Source: Paramecium pentaurelia
Lineage: Eukaryota; Ciliophora; Oligohymenophorea; Peniculida; Parameciidae
Assembly (NCBI GenBank): GCA_905183005.1
Contig: CAJJDO010000091.1
Coordinates: 363,597-427,596 of the forward strand
DNA length: 64,000 nucleotides
Direction: 5' to 3'
A program made the position numbers and the translations under genes. Under the pieces are notes generated by a model. The model ran no database searches. It was not told where the DNA came from and worked only from the letters and a program-made list of their open reading frames with translations. Of the stretch, positions 12,138-24,802 are shown piece after piece (positions within the stretch are counted from its first letter, which is position 1; each line of letters begins with the position of its first letter).

Positions 12138-12931
12138 TCACTATTTCTCCAATTACTAAGTGAGCTCTTCTATTCTACATTTCAATTTCACTACCTACAA
12201 ACCGTACATCTATAACATCTTTCCAGAATCACTACCCTAAAACAAAATGTTTCACTTTCGTTACATTTTATTTTTAGATGATTCTCTTCAACTCTTCATT
12301 TTCCATTCTCAACAATTTCAACTCAGAATTCCCTGCCTATTCTATCTTCGGCAAAAATCCACTCGAATTACCCTTCCTCTAAATTTCCTATTTCAACTCA
12401 GCATTCTCTGCTTCCAATGATTGTAGTTATCTCTTCATTATCCCTAATTTTTACAACAATTCCTAATTGTCCCTTTGAGCCTATTCCAACACTTAACGTG
12501 GATTATTGTTTGCTCTAGGCTCTACAGATTTCCTCTTACTAAATAAATTATTTGAATTGTTTCAATACTCCTATTTTTTTTGGACTTGCTAAGTTTGTGA
12601 AAATTACTATTATGATCTCTATTATCCTTAGACTCTGGTCTATTAATTTACTTGCTTTTTCGCTAGATTTTACTACATTTTCTCATTCAGATCTTTCAAA
12701 CTTTGTGGTTATGGCTTCCCAGTTTGAGTCATACCTGATTGAGCTCTTGAATTATGTTATGGAGGTTTCTCTCTAACAAAAGATTGACTAGTATGTAATC
12801 GCTATTCAAAATCCTCAATATCCATTTGAGACACTAAATCCTAGTCATCTGAAAACTCATCCTTATTCTATTCATCGATTAACTACTATAACTCGTCTTT
12901 TCTCTAATATTATAAATAGATTACGATCCAT
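12138..12931 (-). CDS. Coiled-coil protein, unknown function
   Basis: 235 residues after removal of introns of 28, 30 and 28 nt. Exon 1 is only 7 nt (ATG GAT C). An acidic stretch follows (LQQLIDEQNKDEFSDDQD), then a Gln/Ser-rich linker and a coiled coil from about residue 120 (RQLQSLEAENAELKQEIQ, LRMENEELKRIIQKQN). It ends ...RIEELTQQLEKQ before TGA. No family is recognised. The start of the next minus-strand gene lies only 27 bp beyond this stop. Length divisibility supports the exon model, but the 7-nt first exon is the weakest part. Confidence 0.65.
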
Positions 12932-13285
12932 TCAGAACTTTTTTTTTATTTAGAATAATGATAAAAAAATTATAATAAATATTGTTTTTCAAAATTTCAA
13001 TGAATTTATTCTTTAATATTATTATTTTCTTTATGAATATATAGATTATAATCATTGGAAATTTAATATTATTATTGAATATATTTATATATTGAATTCT
13101 CATTAATAAATAGAAATCTATTCATATAAGAAATACTGTTTTATTCTTATTTATTAATAGATATATATTGATATCAATATATTAATTATAATAAATACCT
13201 ATTAAATTTTAAATAATTTAAGATTTCAATATAAATATGGATTATTTTTATTTATTTTTATTGAATAATAAAATTTATTTATTTA
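12932..13285. other. Divergent intergenic (shared promoter) region
   Basis: About 350 bp, extremely AT-rich, between two genes transcribed away from each other. No gene seen. Promoters for both presumably lie here; no motif is identified. Confidence 0.5.
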
Positions 13286-14023
13286 ATGAGTTCACCAAAA
13301 AAACAATCAAGTAAAAGAGATGATCCAATCTCATGTATTATTGAACCTTCAAAAATATTTGGAGGATTGTATTTAGGCAACATGGAAGCTGCAAGTATTT
13401 ATTAAATGAATTTAGGTGATCCATATACTTTATCTCAATATTAAATCAAAGCCATTTTGACTGTTTGTCCTTAAAGTATTCCTTCATCAACAAAAATAAA
13501 ACTAAACTTTTATCATCAATGTATGGCTGATGATGAAGATGATTATTAAATAAGCAAACACTTTGATGAATCATTTAGATTTATTGAAGCCTCTCGTAGA
13601 TCTACAAATGTGTTGGTACATTGTTAGATGGGAATATCAAGAAGTGCAGTTATTGTTTTAGCATATCTTATAAAAAAAGACTTAATAGGTGCCAAAGAAG
13701 CATTGGAATATGTTGAATAAAGAAGACCAATCATTTTTCCTAATAATGGGTTTTTAAGACAATTAGGTACATTTGAAAGATAGGTGTTCAATGATTTGAT
13801 AAATGAATCTAATTGTAGTAGAAGGATTGCAAGTCCAAAACAAATAGAGAGAGATTATAAATAAAGACAGTTTGATGATGAATTTGAGATGAAACTTTAA
13901 AGATTAAAAGAGTCTAATAAATAATAACACTTAAATTATGAATAATACAATATACCGAAATCAAATATTTATAGAAAACAAGAGAATACTTTATTTTCCA
14001 ATTTATACTATAAACACTATTGA
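13286..14023 (+). CDS. Dual-specificity protein phosphatase
   Basis: 245 residues, intronless. Catalytic signature HCQMGISRSA starts at His112, with nucleophile Cys113 and the C-x5-R loop, followed by AYLIKKDLIGAKEAL and the RRPIIFPNNGFLRQL segment typical of DSPs. The general acid is likely in the DDEDDYQ stretch about 30 residues upstream. The C-terminal 60 residues are Gln/Lys-rich and outside the domain. DSPs dephosphorylate Tyr and Ser/Thr, often on MAP kinases, but the substrate is not indicated. The stop is 19 bp from the stop of the convergent gene. Confidence 0.93.
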
Positions 14024-14042
14024 AATTATAATAAAATATAAA

Positions 14043-14803
14043 TCATTAATTCAACTTAGTTTTAAGTATGACTCTTTATAAGAGTTTATTTTATTCAGTA
14101 TACACTTTAGTAGGTTGAGACTTGGTCTTTTTGTGTTGACTTACTTATACAGATCTAGGAGATTATGAAGTTTTGATTTAATTTCTGGTTTCAGTCAATA
14201 TTTTTTCAAGAGCATTATTGGTTTTGAACTTGGATTTTAATATAAATTATTAAGGTTCTAAAATTTAGATAGTGTAATACTGAACAGTATTTTTGGACTT
14301 TGTTTTCTTGAGCAACTTAGAGTAATGGTTTATTTGGTATCAAAGACTTGTTCAAGGGAGGGTTGTCTTGTAAGAGATATACATATTGAACTAATAATGA
14401 ATGAATAAATACTTGGGAGTTTGTGTGATGATATTTTGTTCAGCAATTTTGAAATCTTTAACTTTTTTCATAAATTAACTATAATTATGATTTAAGTTTG
14501 GTGTATTCTTTGAGAATAAGTTACGAGCTGAACTCTAGGATGGTAGATTAGATTTTTCTGTTGATTCTTAATACAAATATGATTACTTAGATTTTGTATG
14601 ATTACATTAGCCAATCTTTATTTTTTATGTTCAGCAAATTCAGAAATGATGTCATGAAATAATTAGTATTTATGAGATCTGAAACCATATAATTTTGAAT
14701 AAGTTGATTAACACCTAAGTTTTTTAGGTAATTAATCATAGTAATTAGGAAATTCAAAAGAATAATTTTTATGTTCATATGGTCTTTATAATTCTTTAGT
14801 CAT
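14043..14803 (-). CDS. Hypothetical protein, Ser/Lys/Gln-rich
   Basis: 231 residues after splicing three introns of 20, 22 and 23 nt; the resulting length is exact. Begins MTKELQRPYEHKNYSFEFP and contains FRSHKYQLFHDIISEFAEHK. The remainder is basic and Ser/Gln-rich, ending in LQRVILKTKLNQ. No domain or membrane segment is recognised. Convergent with the phosphatase gene, with 19 bp between stops. Confidence 0.55.
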
Positions 14804-15360
14804 TCTAACAGTTTGAATGATTTTACTTGACTCTGTTTTCAATTTTCGATTATTTACATATGATTAAAACATAAATTAATTATAAAATACAATTTTTTTT
14901 ACTTTTACATTAATGTTTCTATTTAAAAATGTTTGATTGATAATTAAAAATAAAAATCACTAAAAAAACATCTAAGACTTTTAATAATATTTAATTATTT
15001 TCTAAGTAATAATATAAAATAATAATATTAATGATATATAATATATAATAAATAATATAGATTAACTAATATATTTAATTTAATTTTATATTGATCAACA
15101 ATCTTAAAATCATAATAAATAGTAGTTAATCACAAATTTTATTTAATTTTTTATCCTACTCAATTAAAATAGTTTTAGTTTCATAAGGGTAATTAAAAAT
15201 TAATTAAATATCAAAAAAGAATTATATATGTATAATAAATCAGTGAAGTCGTGAATTTATCAGCAACATTATTTCTGATGTCGTGAGACATAATATCATC
15301 AGATTATGTATTCACAAATGCTTTATATTATATTAATAAATTTCTATACATAAACAATTT
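14804..15360. other. Intergenic region with a less AT-rich patch
   Basis: About 560 bp. Mostly A/T runs, except around 15238-15320 where GTCGTGA occurs twice (about 15248 and 15281) together with CTGATG and CATCAGA. This patch stands out from its surroundings and lies 40-120 bp upstream of the next ATG. It may be promoter elements or a small RNA; neither is shown. Confidence 0.4.
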
Positions 15361-17860
15361 ATGGGATAATTAACAATCTTTTTATTTGTTTGGTTATGTT
15401 TATTAATATAATTTATGATATAAAATTTCATTTAGAAAGTTTCTTATTGTGATACCTTTGGAGCAGAGGTAAAATTGAATTTCAGAAAAAAAGAAACTCA
15501 TCAATCACCATTTGGTGGTTTTTGCACAATCCTAATGGTAGTTGTTTTGGCAATCATTTTTATACAAGGAGCAATCAGTCTCATAAAATAAGAAACATTT
15601 ACAGTATAAATATTTAATAATCTATTGAGATTTCATCTAATAGAGTATTGAATATTGATCCTCCATTAACTATACTTAATTATAACGATTATATGATGGC
15701 CTTCTAAGTTGAAAATCCTATAATTAACGGAACCAAACAATTAATAGATTTTATCTATACTGAATATGAGTAAAACATGAATGAAAATGGTACATTAAAT
15801 AAAATTGAAAAATACTCAATACCACTAGAAAAATGTACAATCTAGCATTTCAAAGACTTTAATGAATCCACTATCTATAATGTATATTTATTATATGATT
15901 CTAGAAAATACTCAAAACACAATTTAATGATTATTATTGTCTACCACTCAATTTTACACTAATTTTACAAGGCACCTATAAATCAAATACATTTTAATAT
16001 GGAAGCATAACAGCTCTAATTTGCTCCACTAACTAGTGTTATTCAACATCTGAAATTCAAAATTTATAACTCCAGGGCTATTTAAATAATAGTTTTAAAA
16101 TCAACACTTTAATGCTTAATAGAGTACCAAATTTAAATCTAGAATCCAATTACATTTCTTACATTTACTCTGATTTCTATATTTCAACCAAATTAGGTCT
16201 AGAAACAAAGACTGATATTTATCTTGAAAAATAAGCAATGACAGTTGATAATTCAATTGTCCCTGGAATAAAGGACATAAAAAACTAATAAGTTTTTTCT
16301 ATAGTAGAAAATAAATTAACACAATAATCTATATATACTTCTAACCTTACTAAAGTTGCATCATTTTACTTACGTCTTTCATAATCTGAAATGCATTATT
16401 CTAAACAATATTATCGCATAGATGAACTAATTTCATATGTTGGTGGTATCACTAAATTCTTAGCTACTGTATTGGGTTATTTTATACTTCGATATAATTA
16501 GACTGGTTTATAAATTAAAATGGCTAATGCATTATATTAGTTTGATATGCCAGAAGAAAAAAAGGGAGAATTAGTGTTTTCTTTTTAATCTTTGGTTACT
16601 AAGATAATAGATTCTATGAAATCTGTTGATGATGTAGTTCAAAAATTTAAACATAGTGCACATAGAGTTATTCATATGACTAGAGTTGCAACAGCATTAA
16701 AGTTTCCTATAAATTCAACTTAACAACATGATAAGAGTGAATAAGATAATATAAGTATACATACAAACAAAATTAATAATGAAATTCAGTATGGAAATTT
16801 AAAATCTGAGAAATCTGTTGATTAATCTCATGAGAATTAACATTAACCTAATTTAGATAAGGATAAAGAGAGATTCTTAGATTAATTTATAAAGTTAATT
16901 TTGGAGAGTAAAAAGAAATTATCATTTGGAGTACTTTTTATTATTAAATAAATATATGATTCATTTAAAAGGAATAGTACAGCTAATTATTAAGCTAGGA
17001 TATTTGAAAAATCAAGGAAAATGATTTTAACAGATATGGACATTTTAGTTGTTATGAGCAAATTATAAGAAATTGAAAAATTCAAATATATCTTTCTTAA
17101 TAAAACATAAAGAAAAGTATTTAATTACTTACCAAAACCAGTAGTATGTGTTGTTGAAGAATTAAAAGAAGTAAAATCTAATGAAAATTAATTGTCTGAA
17201 AATGATTTAACCAATAAAAAGAATGATATGTTGAAATTAAAAGGCAATTCAAAAAGTTTATTGGGAGGTAGATAAATATACAATACAGAAAGAAAATTTA
17301 AAAGATTGTATAAAGCTTATGAAAGTTTGGCTCTTAGTGTTCATGAAAATTGTGAAGAATTTGAATAACATTAATAAAATTAACATAAAGAATAAAATAA
17401 TGAAGATTTAGAAAATCAGTTTAGAAATCATGAAAATTAAGAATACTTATAAAATAATAATAAAAATTTAGAATATTCATTGAATCAACGTTTATTAAAA
17501 ATGGTAGAGACTACAATTTAGTATAGTTTTAATTCTCTTGTTGAACTTGAAAAATTATCCAGATAAGCTAAAGATAATAAGAATAGAAGAAAAAGAGTAA
17601 ATAATCCAAGTTTATAAAATCATATGGCTCCATTAGATTCTTAAAATGAAGATGAAGATGATGATATGGATTGTATTACTCTTAAAGGTTCTAAAAAGGA
17701 TTAATAGACAAAAAGATCACCTAATAGTTTAAATCATTGTAAAATTAAAAAAAATCATAATACTCTTGCAAGTAGTACAAGATAGCATCAACATGATATA
17801 AAATTAACAAAAGTTCAATCTAAATTAGATTTAATAGATATAGAAGTATATAGTTCGTGA
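15361..17860 (+). CDS. Large two-TM membrane protein with long Gln/Lys-rich tail
   Basis: 816 residues after removal of a 26-nt and a 23-nt intron. The N-terminus MGQLTIFLFVWLCLL is hydrophobic. A second hydrophobic segment (TILMVVVLAIIFIQGAI) follows at about residue 65. A 300-residue, probably non-cytosolic region with scattered Cys comes next, then LISYVGGITKFLATVLGYFIL as the last membrane segment, then a 430-residue cytosolic region rich in Lys/Glu/Gln/Asn. The layout is hairpin-like (in-out-in). I recognise no catalytic motif and cannot name the family. TGA at 17858 ends the frame cleanly. Confidence 0.8.
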
Positions 17861-17901
17861 TGATTTTTTGTTTATCTCAATATTAATAATTTATTTTAAA
17901 A

Positions 17902-19792
17902 ATGCATATTGATGATGATACACAAAATGTGACTAAAATAAAATCACATTTGGTGATCGATATGCAAAACCATCATGATATCATCAAGGAGAAATTAAGT
18001 GATTAGCCTAGAAAGGTTTTGATTCTAAATACAGGTGGAACAATATCAATGTTTCCATCTTAAACAGGATATGTAACAAAAACGGGTGCATTGAAAAACT
18101 TTCTATAAAACAACCCATTCTCTTGTGATATGGATTACACCTATTTTAAGGCTACTGATGATTTTCTAATTACTCCTATAACCGCCTTTAACCGAAGGAT
18201 ATGGTTTAAAGTAGATGAATTAGATAAATTACTTGATTCTTCAAACATTACTCCAGATGATTGGGTAACCATAGCTGAGAGAATTGAGAAAGCCTATAAA
18301 TAATATGATAGTTTCATTATTTTACATGGAACAGATACAATGGCATTTACTGCAAGTGCATTATCTTTTATGTTCCAAAATCTATCCAAAACAGTTATAT
18401 TAACAGGCAGTTAAGTACCTTTATCATAACCAAGAAATGATGGGTTTACTAATTTTCTCAATGCTCTTACAATAGCTGGTCATTTTACAATACCAGAAGT
18501 ATTAATATGTTTTTAAGATAAATTATTGAGAGGTAATAGAGCTTAGAAAGTGAATTCATCTTCTTTGGATTCATTTGATTCTCCAAAATTCACTCCATTA
18601 GGATATTTTGGAGTGAATATTAGTATTAAATGGGATATTATTTTAAAGAATCCAAATGAAGAGAATTTATAAGTGAATAAGAAATTTTGTACAAATATAA
18701 GTTTAATACGATTGAATCCATTATTAAATCATGTTACTTTAAATGAGATATTTAAGAATGAGAAATTGAAAGGAGTAGTAATAGAGACATATGGAGCAGG
18801 TAATATGTAAACAGAAGAAAAGTTTTGTAATGAAATTGCATAAGCAGCTTAAAAAGGAATTGTAATAGTCAATATATCTTAATGTCATACATCATAAGTA
18901 GAAATGATTTATGAAACAGGCATAATATTTGAAAATATGGGAGTGTATAAATATATAATTTATATATTTTTTAGAATAAGTGGAGGTGATATGACATCAT
19001 AAGCAGCTTTTACAAAACTGGGATATTTATTAGCTTAGACTGATGATGTTGATAGAATTAAAGATGAATTTCAAAGAGATATAAGAGGTGAATTAACAGA
19101 ATCAGGTGGTACTGCTGAAACTGAACCTTTTTTAATGGCATTATCATCAGCCATTAAATAATAACATTCAAAAATAGATCTTAACAAAGATCTTGTATTT
19201 CCTAATATCTTATGTTAAATATGTGTACAAAAAAAGAAATTATCATCAATGAAATTATCTAAGATTGTAATAGATTATTTATATATATTAATAATAGGAA
19301 ATCAATTATAAAGCATAAGATTATGATAAAAGAAGTATATTACATGTAGCTGCTAGAGAAAGTTCATTAGAAATTGCTGAACTCATTCTAAGAAAATGTC
19401 CATAAATTGTTAATAATGTAGATAGATGGAAACATAGTCCTATGTATGAAGCTGTAATGGCTAAGAATAATCAAATGATCTAATTGCTCTTGAGATTTTA
19501 AGGCAAATTAATTGCTCCTATTAAAGAGTTAACCCAACTCTTAATGTAGGATATTGTGAATGGCAAAGCAGAGATGCTTAATCTATTCTATGAAGCTGGT
19601 GAAAGAGATTTCACCCAATATAGAACAGAAGATAACAGAACTGTTGCCCATTTAGCTGTGTCTGTTGGTAATGATATAGCTTTACAATTCTTATCAAATC
19701 CAGGAGTAATATTTGATTGGTAGGTCCAAGACAAGTTTGGCAGAATACCTAAAGATGAGAAACTTTTATAGAAAAGACTATTAAAAAGGTGA
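17902..19792 (+). CDS. Asparaginase (type I) with C-terminal ankyrin repeats
   Basis: 609 residues after removal of a 30-nt and a 31-nt intron. Hydrolyses L-asparagine to aspartate and ammonia. Catalytic motif 1 is TGGTI (residues 44-48); motif 2 is HGTDTM from His142; LTGSQVPL, RGNRAQKV, YGAGNMQ and the SGGDMTSQAA region also match the family. The intron at about 18950 interrupts the V-I-S-G-G-D motif and splicing restores it. From about residue 450 ankyrin-like repeats begin (DKRSILHVAARESSLEIAEL, NRTVAHLAVSVGND), as in animal ASPG-type cytosolic asparaginases. Intact. The C-terminal Lys/Arg-rich end is short. Confidence 0.93.
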
Positions 19793-19840
19793 TTAAATCA
19801 CATAAACATTTAAGCAATTATAATTTTAATAATATTAAGC

Positions 19841-20467
19841 ATGTAACATTGCTGTTCCTTATGTGGAATGTCACTTGGAATCTTAAAATAAGCTCTATTC
19901 TTGTTTCCAATAGAATTTAAGAGTCAATACAAAAATTTTTATATACAACAAATAGTGTTGAAATTGATTACACTGCACAATCACTAACTCATACTTACTG
20001 ATCATTATATACTATTTCATAATGAAAAATACATATGCGAATAATGTTGGTAACTAATTCAATAAGGATTCACTTGTTAGAAATGTCAAGTATATAATTT
20101 TGTATAGAATGAATCAATTAAGCATTGTAATTTCTGTTAATCCAATCTTTGTTTATATTGTGGATCTGTACTTGAACTCTTTTCAACCTCTAAAGGCATT
20201 TGCTATTCTTGTTAAAGATGGGAATTCATTTAATACAAAATTGCTTATATAATAATGATATTAGTTGTAGGATTACTTTTACCTTACTTAGCTATCAATT
20301 ACTTATTGACTAAATTCTTTGATCCAATCCACCAATATGATTTTTGTAAGAATAGATTTTGTACTGCTCTACTCCTTTTCATTTTGCTCTTTCCTCTTCT
20401 ATTTCCATATGCAATCATTTAATTGATCTTTGCAGGAATTAAATCCATCATTAGAAACTTTAGATGA
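19841..20467 (+). CDS. Cys-rich two-TM protein (paralog of 21626-22291)
   Basis: 208 residues, intronless. A zinc-ribbon-like region at about residues 70-130 has repeated C-x2-C pairs: ICEQCW, FTCQKCQ, HCNFCQ, LCLYCGS, ICYSCQ. Two hydrophobic segments follow (IIMILVVGLLLPYLAINYLL and ALLLFILLFPLLFPYAIIQL). The Cys spacing recalls half of an RBR/IBR domain, though too few ligands are present to call it an E3 ligase. An 18-nt stretch GTATAT...TATAG at about 20090 could be an in-frame minimal intron; either reading works. Homologous by motif order to the gene at 21626, which lies on the other side of the ROMO1-like gene and on the opposite strand. Confidence 0.7.
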
Positions 20468-20735
20468 CTTGATCTATACATAGTACTGCATTTAAAATAA
20501 TATAGAAATTTACTTATAAATATAGAATATGAACATCTTTTTCCATTATCTTCTCTCTGCAACTATCTATTCTTAGTATGTATAATATCAGTTTAACATC
20601 TATTCACTTAATATAAATAGATTTATAAGAATAAAAGAGAGAAAAATTAGAAAATAATATAACACAGAAATTAGAAAATAATAATTCATTAAATAATAAC
20701 AGTCTTGATGAAATTGATTAACAATTAATCATAAT

Positions 20736-21140
20736 TCATTCAAACTTTCTATTCAACCAGAACTATTCAATAGGCACTTCTTAATTATTTAATTTGAAAT
20801 GCTATTAATATTCACCACCAATTAATTCATCACTCCTAATCATACTACCACAAGCCATGATGAAACCAAAACTTCCACCACTTACTATTACTGATATTGG
20901 AATCATAGATAATTTCTTGTATTAAACTGCTGCCCATAAACCTGTTACTAATCCAAATCCACCTCCAACTAAAGATCCCATTATGAATCCTTATTTTGCA
21001 TACACTTAAACTTCTGCAAATTTTCTTTTCACTATACGCCATTTTCTTTATCTTGCAGTTTCTGTTTATGGTGCCTCTAATCTATCCTTCAGATTCTACT
21101 CAGACAACAACTTTTCATATTCGTCTTCCTTACCAGACAT
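20736..21140 (-). CDS. ROMO1: ROMO1/Mgr2-family mitochondrial inner membrane protein
   Basis: 134 residues, no intron. Two glycine-rich membrane helices form the family core: GFIMGSLVGGGFGLVTG from Gly51 and ISVIVSGGSFGFIMACGSMIRS ending near residue 103. The second matches the ROMO1/Mgr2 signature (SGG-x-FG...MA-x-G...R). In yeast, Mgr2 is a TIM23 subunit gating lateral release of preproteins; animal ROMO1 has the same fold. The N-terminal 45 residues are charged (KEDEYEKLLSEQ) and longer than in animals, and a 30-residue Gln/Asn-rich tail is added. Assignment rests on the helix motifs. Confidence 0.75.
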
Positions 21141-21625
21141 AAAATTAAATTTTTATTAATAAATTATAATAATTATCTACACAAACTCTATATTTTTAAA
21201 CAATAACCAAATAACCAACTTATAAAAATTCATTACAATAAATTAAAAGAATATATAAATAAAATATTATAAAATACAAACATTTTTGTTTATTTTTAAT
21301 ATCAATGAGGATAATAATTTATTTTCTAATTAAAATTATAATGTACTCCTAAAAACAAAGTATTCTTATTATTAATAAATTTATTATTAATAATTTGATT
21401 TATACTAAATGTAGTATTATAAATTATATTTTATAATTCATTTGAAATACCATCCATAAACCCAATTAAATTTTATATTTAATATATTATTTCCCTCTTT
21501 TGATAATTTGATTAAATATTCACATTTATTTTTAATCCCAATAAATAATATATATTTTATAATTACAGCAGTTTCAATAGATTTAATTACAACTTATGAA
21601 TAACAAAATTTATATATTTCATAAA
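21141..21625. other. Intergenic region, very AT-rich
   Basis: About 485 bp between the ROMO1-like start and the stop of the second Cys-rich gene. No gene seen. Confidence 0.45.
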
Positions 21626-22291
21626 TCATTCTATAACTTTTTTCTATAAATAATATTTTTTCAAAGGTACTATTATCAAATTAAATCCTTTACAAATTAA
21701 AATAATACTAAATCCAATTAAACATATGCAATATATTAATGGAAACATTATCACAAAAGATGAGAAACCAAATATTTTCTATAAATTTGTATACTAAATT
21801 TTTTCAAATGTTTCATTTAATCTATTTGCTTGATACTTAAAGGCTAACCAAGGAAATATCAAAGCAACAAACAAAGAGAATAAATATCTTATAGAACTAG
21901 TACATTCTGAATGACGCAATTAACAAAATGTACATAATCCATTCTAAGAAAATAAATCGACTCTTCTAACGCATTTTAAACAATAAGCAACCTTACATAA
22001 GCAACATATTTTTTTTTCTCTTGAACTATGGTAATTATATGTATTGCATTTTTAACATTAAAATCCTTAATACATGAATTTCCAACATACATCACATATA
22101 TCCTCATTTATCATATAACAAATATGATTATCAGACAAATTTACTTGTTTAACCTATTTTTCATCTAATTTTTAAGTTATTCTTCTAAAATAATTAGGTA
22201 TTTTTCCAAACAACAATTGTTAAGGGTATGACAAGATCCCTTTTAAATTAAATTTATGTTTCTTGTTACATACACGATATTATTTTGACAT
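21626..22291 (-). CDS. Cys-rich two-TM protein (paralog of 19841-20467)
   Basis: 221 residues, intronless. It shares the order of the plus-strand gene at 19841: ICDVCW, FQCQKCN, ICCLCK, YCLKCV, LCTFCQ, then two hydrophobic segments (YLFSLFVALIFPWLAF and FVIMFPLIYCICLIGFSIIL). Both have a matching 60-70 residue leader before the first Cys pair. Zinc binding is inferred from the Cys pairs. Membrane-anchored zinc-ribbon of unknown function. The two paralogs are diverged, so the duplication is old. The frame is clean from ATG to TGA. Confidence 0.68.
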
Positions 22292-23947
22292 ACTTATAGT
22301 AATAATATTATCTAAATTATATCTTTATATTATTTAATTAAATTTTTAAGTGACTTTAATACATAATTCATTACAAATATATATTGATTAAATTAATAAT
22401 ATTATTATAATAGTCATCCAATTTTTTTGTATTCAAAACAATTGTTTATAATACATAAAAGATTCAATCAATGATTATCTTATTTTATACTCTAAAATCA
22501 AATTATTAAAATTATTTAAAGTATTCTAAAATTAATTAATTATTTGTTCAACACTATATAAATTAATGAATAATTTATCAAAAATTTTCAATATGGTTAA
22601 TTAATAATTATTTCTCTCAAAAAAGAATAATAATATACTTGCAGGGATGTTGAACTTCATATTTAAAAAATTAGTGTCATATTTTGATTTGAAATTAATG
22701 ATATTTATTATAATATATTATTTTTTTTCATATGAATATTAATTATCATAATAGATTTAATTATTCATATTTTAGATAGACTTAATTCAAATTTTAAAAT
22801 AGTATCTATAAAATACTCAAAGAAGTAATACGACCATTTAATAAATTATTAAAAAAAAGAAAGCAAATCTTATAAATCTTATAGATTTGAAAGTGATTTT
22901 AATTCTGTTTTAGAATATTAAATCTGAGTATTTCTTTATTAATATGAGACTTAATTCATCTTAGTTTAAATATTTTATGAATTTTTAATGATTTCTTCAA
23001 TAATCATATTAATTTAAGGATGAGATTCTTATTATTTATGTACTTCAATAATTAATTATTTAATTAGTATTATCCATTGATATATACACTTCCTGTTGAT
23101 TAAATTTATTTGTATATTTTATTCTTTTATATCTAAGAATTTATTTTTATTATTATGTCATCTAAAGTGAAATATTCCTGTTTAATAATTTAATTATTTA
23201 TTTAGAGATTTATCTGCTTATATTGACTCTAACCAACTAACTTATTTATGTATTTAAAGGAGATTATTTGGAAATAAAAGTCAGTAATTAACAGTACAAT
23301 TATTTGAAATAGTAAACTTTATTATGATTGGTCTGACATACAGAGTTTTGGGATTAAGAATTTAACATCTTGAAATATTAGTCTGCCTATACCTTTTTGA
23401 CTTTCAAAAAGATTTACAAATTGATTCCAACACTAAATATTAGTAACAAGATCCAGAAATTCGTCACTTTAAAAACAATAAATTTATGAAACAAAAGATA
23501 TTAGTGGGTTTCTTTATAAATACTCTCAATTTAATTTTAAATGACACCTAATCTAGAAATTGTAAGAATGTTTTTTGTATTAATTCATTTTTCGAAAATC
23601 TTTCATTTATATAAAATCATTAGAAGACCTCAATAACTAATTAAAAATGAATCATATTTTTATGTAACATTGACACATCATTTAGTAAAGTCAATATGTC
23701 TCACTTTTATAATTTTTTTTCACAAAGATATTATACTACTAAAAATTTCCTTTAATAGACTCTGAATCTTTGTTAGCTATGGTTATCACTAATGTATTAT
23801 TGTGGAGTTATCGTTATACAATTGAAATTACTTTAGTTGAATAGAATTTAATATTATTATCTCATCATCTTTGTTTCTATATAACAAGAATCTGCTTAGT
23901 CAATCAGTATAATAAGTTAGGTTATTAAATAAATAAAAATAAATTGA
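22292..23947. other. Gene-poor AT-rich region with decayed frames
   Basis: No intact gene. From about 23200 to 23950 plus-strand frames alternate between coding-looking stretches and TGA codons, suggesting the 5' part of the disrupted reading frame that becomes continuous from 23948. I could not identify the ancestor. Confidence 0.4.
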
Positions 23948-24802
23948 ATCTATAACTAAGGTCATACAAAACCCTATAAAAGAAAGTATATATCTCCATT
24001 TTTCAACAACTTAAAAATTAGGTAGTTATCCAAAAATATCACGAATATCTATGAATTTAATAACCAAATTGATTTAGGATTTTGTTTGATTTATCATACA
24101 TTTGAGATTTAAATGGCAATTAATAAATTTAAACAATTGATTTAGAATGAATTTGGACATAAAAATATAAGATAAATAAAAATTATAACTAAATATCTAC
24201 ATAACTTAAACTTATGAACTAATGGAGATATAATTAATAAGACTTTCAGATATTTTTAAACTTAATATTACTATATTATTAAGATTTTATATGAGACTAT
24301 AAGTATGAAATAAAAAAAATTTAATAATACTTAAAAATTATTAAATCATAAAAGGTAATGCTTCAAATAAAACAAAGAATTATGGCCAACAAAAGTATAT
24401 AAAAAGATATTGAATAAGGATGTCTAAATATAAATATTATTAAATTACTCTTATAATGATTTGTAATATTTAAGTGTGATCATAATTGAGATCAATTAAG
24501 CTATGGAATTTATAATTTAAGCGATATTCTTCTCTATAAGATTTAAAATAAATAAAGAAATCAAAGGTAACAATACAAGAGAACTCCATATTATAATTTA
24601 TCTGAATTCCAATTAGAATTCTAATTATTTTATCTTTAATTTTGAAAAGACAAATATATATCTAAAACAAATGAAAGAAAATAGAACAATCTATCTTATT
24701 TACCATTATTCTAGAATTAACAAATTACAAATTAAAGCTATCTAAAAACTTAATACTTAAAATATCTTCTTCCATGTCACCTATTTTTGTTCATTTATTT
24801 GA
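23948..24802 (+). pseudogene. Disrupted ORF with one in-frame TGA
   Basis: One plus-strand frame is open for about 285 codons except for a TGA at 24215-24217. Translation on both sides has similar Lys/Ile/Asn/Gln texture (RKYISPFFNNLKIRQLS..., then TNGDIINKTFRYFQ...). No start Met is assignable and no family is recognised. In this genetic code TGA is the only stop, so a 195-codon open frame after 24217 can occur by chance (a few percent). It overlaps the tail of the minus-strand frame below; at most one of the two is real in the overlap. Confidence 0.3.

Noticed and set aside
12900..13260. Minus-strand 60-codon Ile/Lys/Asn ORF at 12921-13103
   Set aside because: Pure A/T-derived composition in a divergent promoter gap, with no coding texture.
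20529..20708. 59-codon plus-strand ORF (MNIFFHYLLSATIYS...)
   Set aside because: Short, no intron model keeps it tidy, no homology recognised, and it sits in the 269-bp gap between two supported genes.
23200..23950. Idea that decayed frames here are a voltage or cyclic-nucleotide channel
   Set aside because: No selectivity-filter or voltage-sensor pattern could be read in any frame, so the family is left open.
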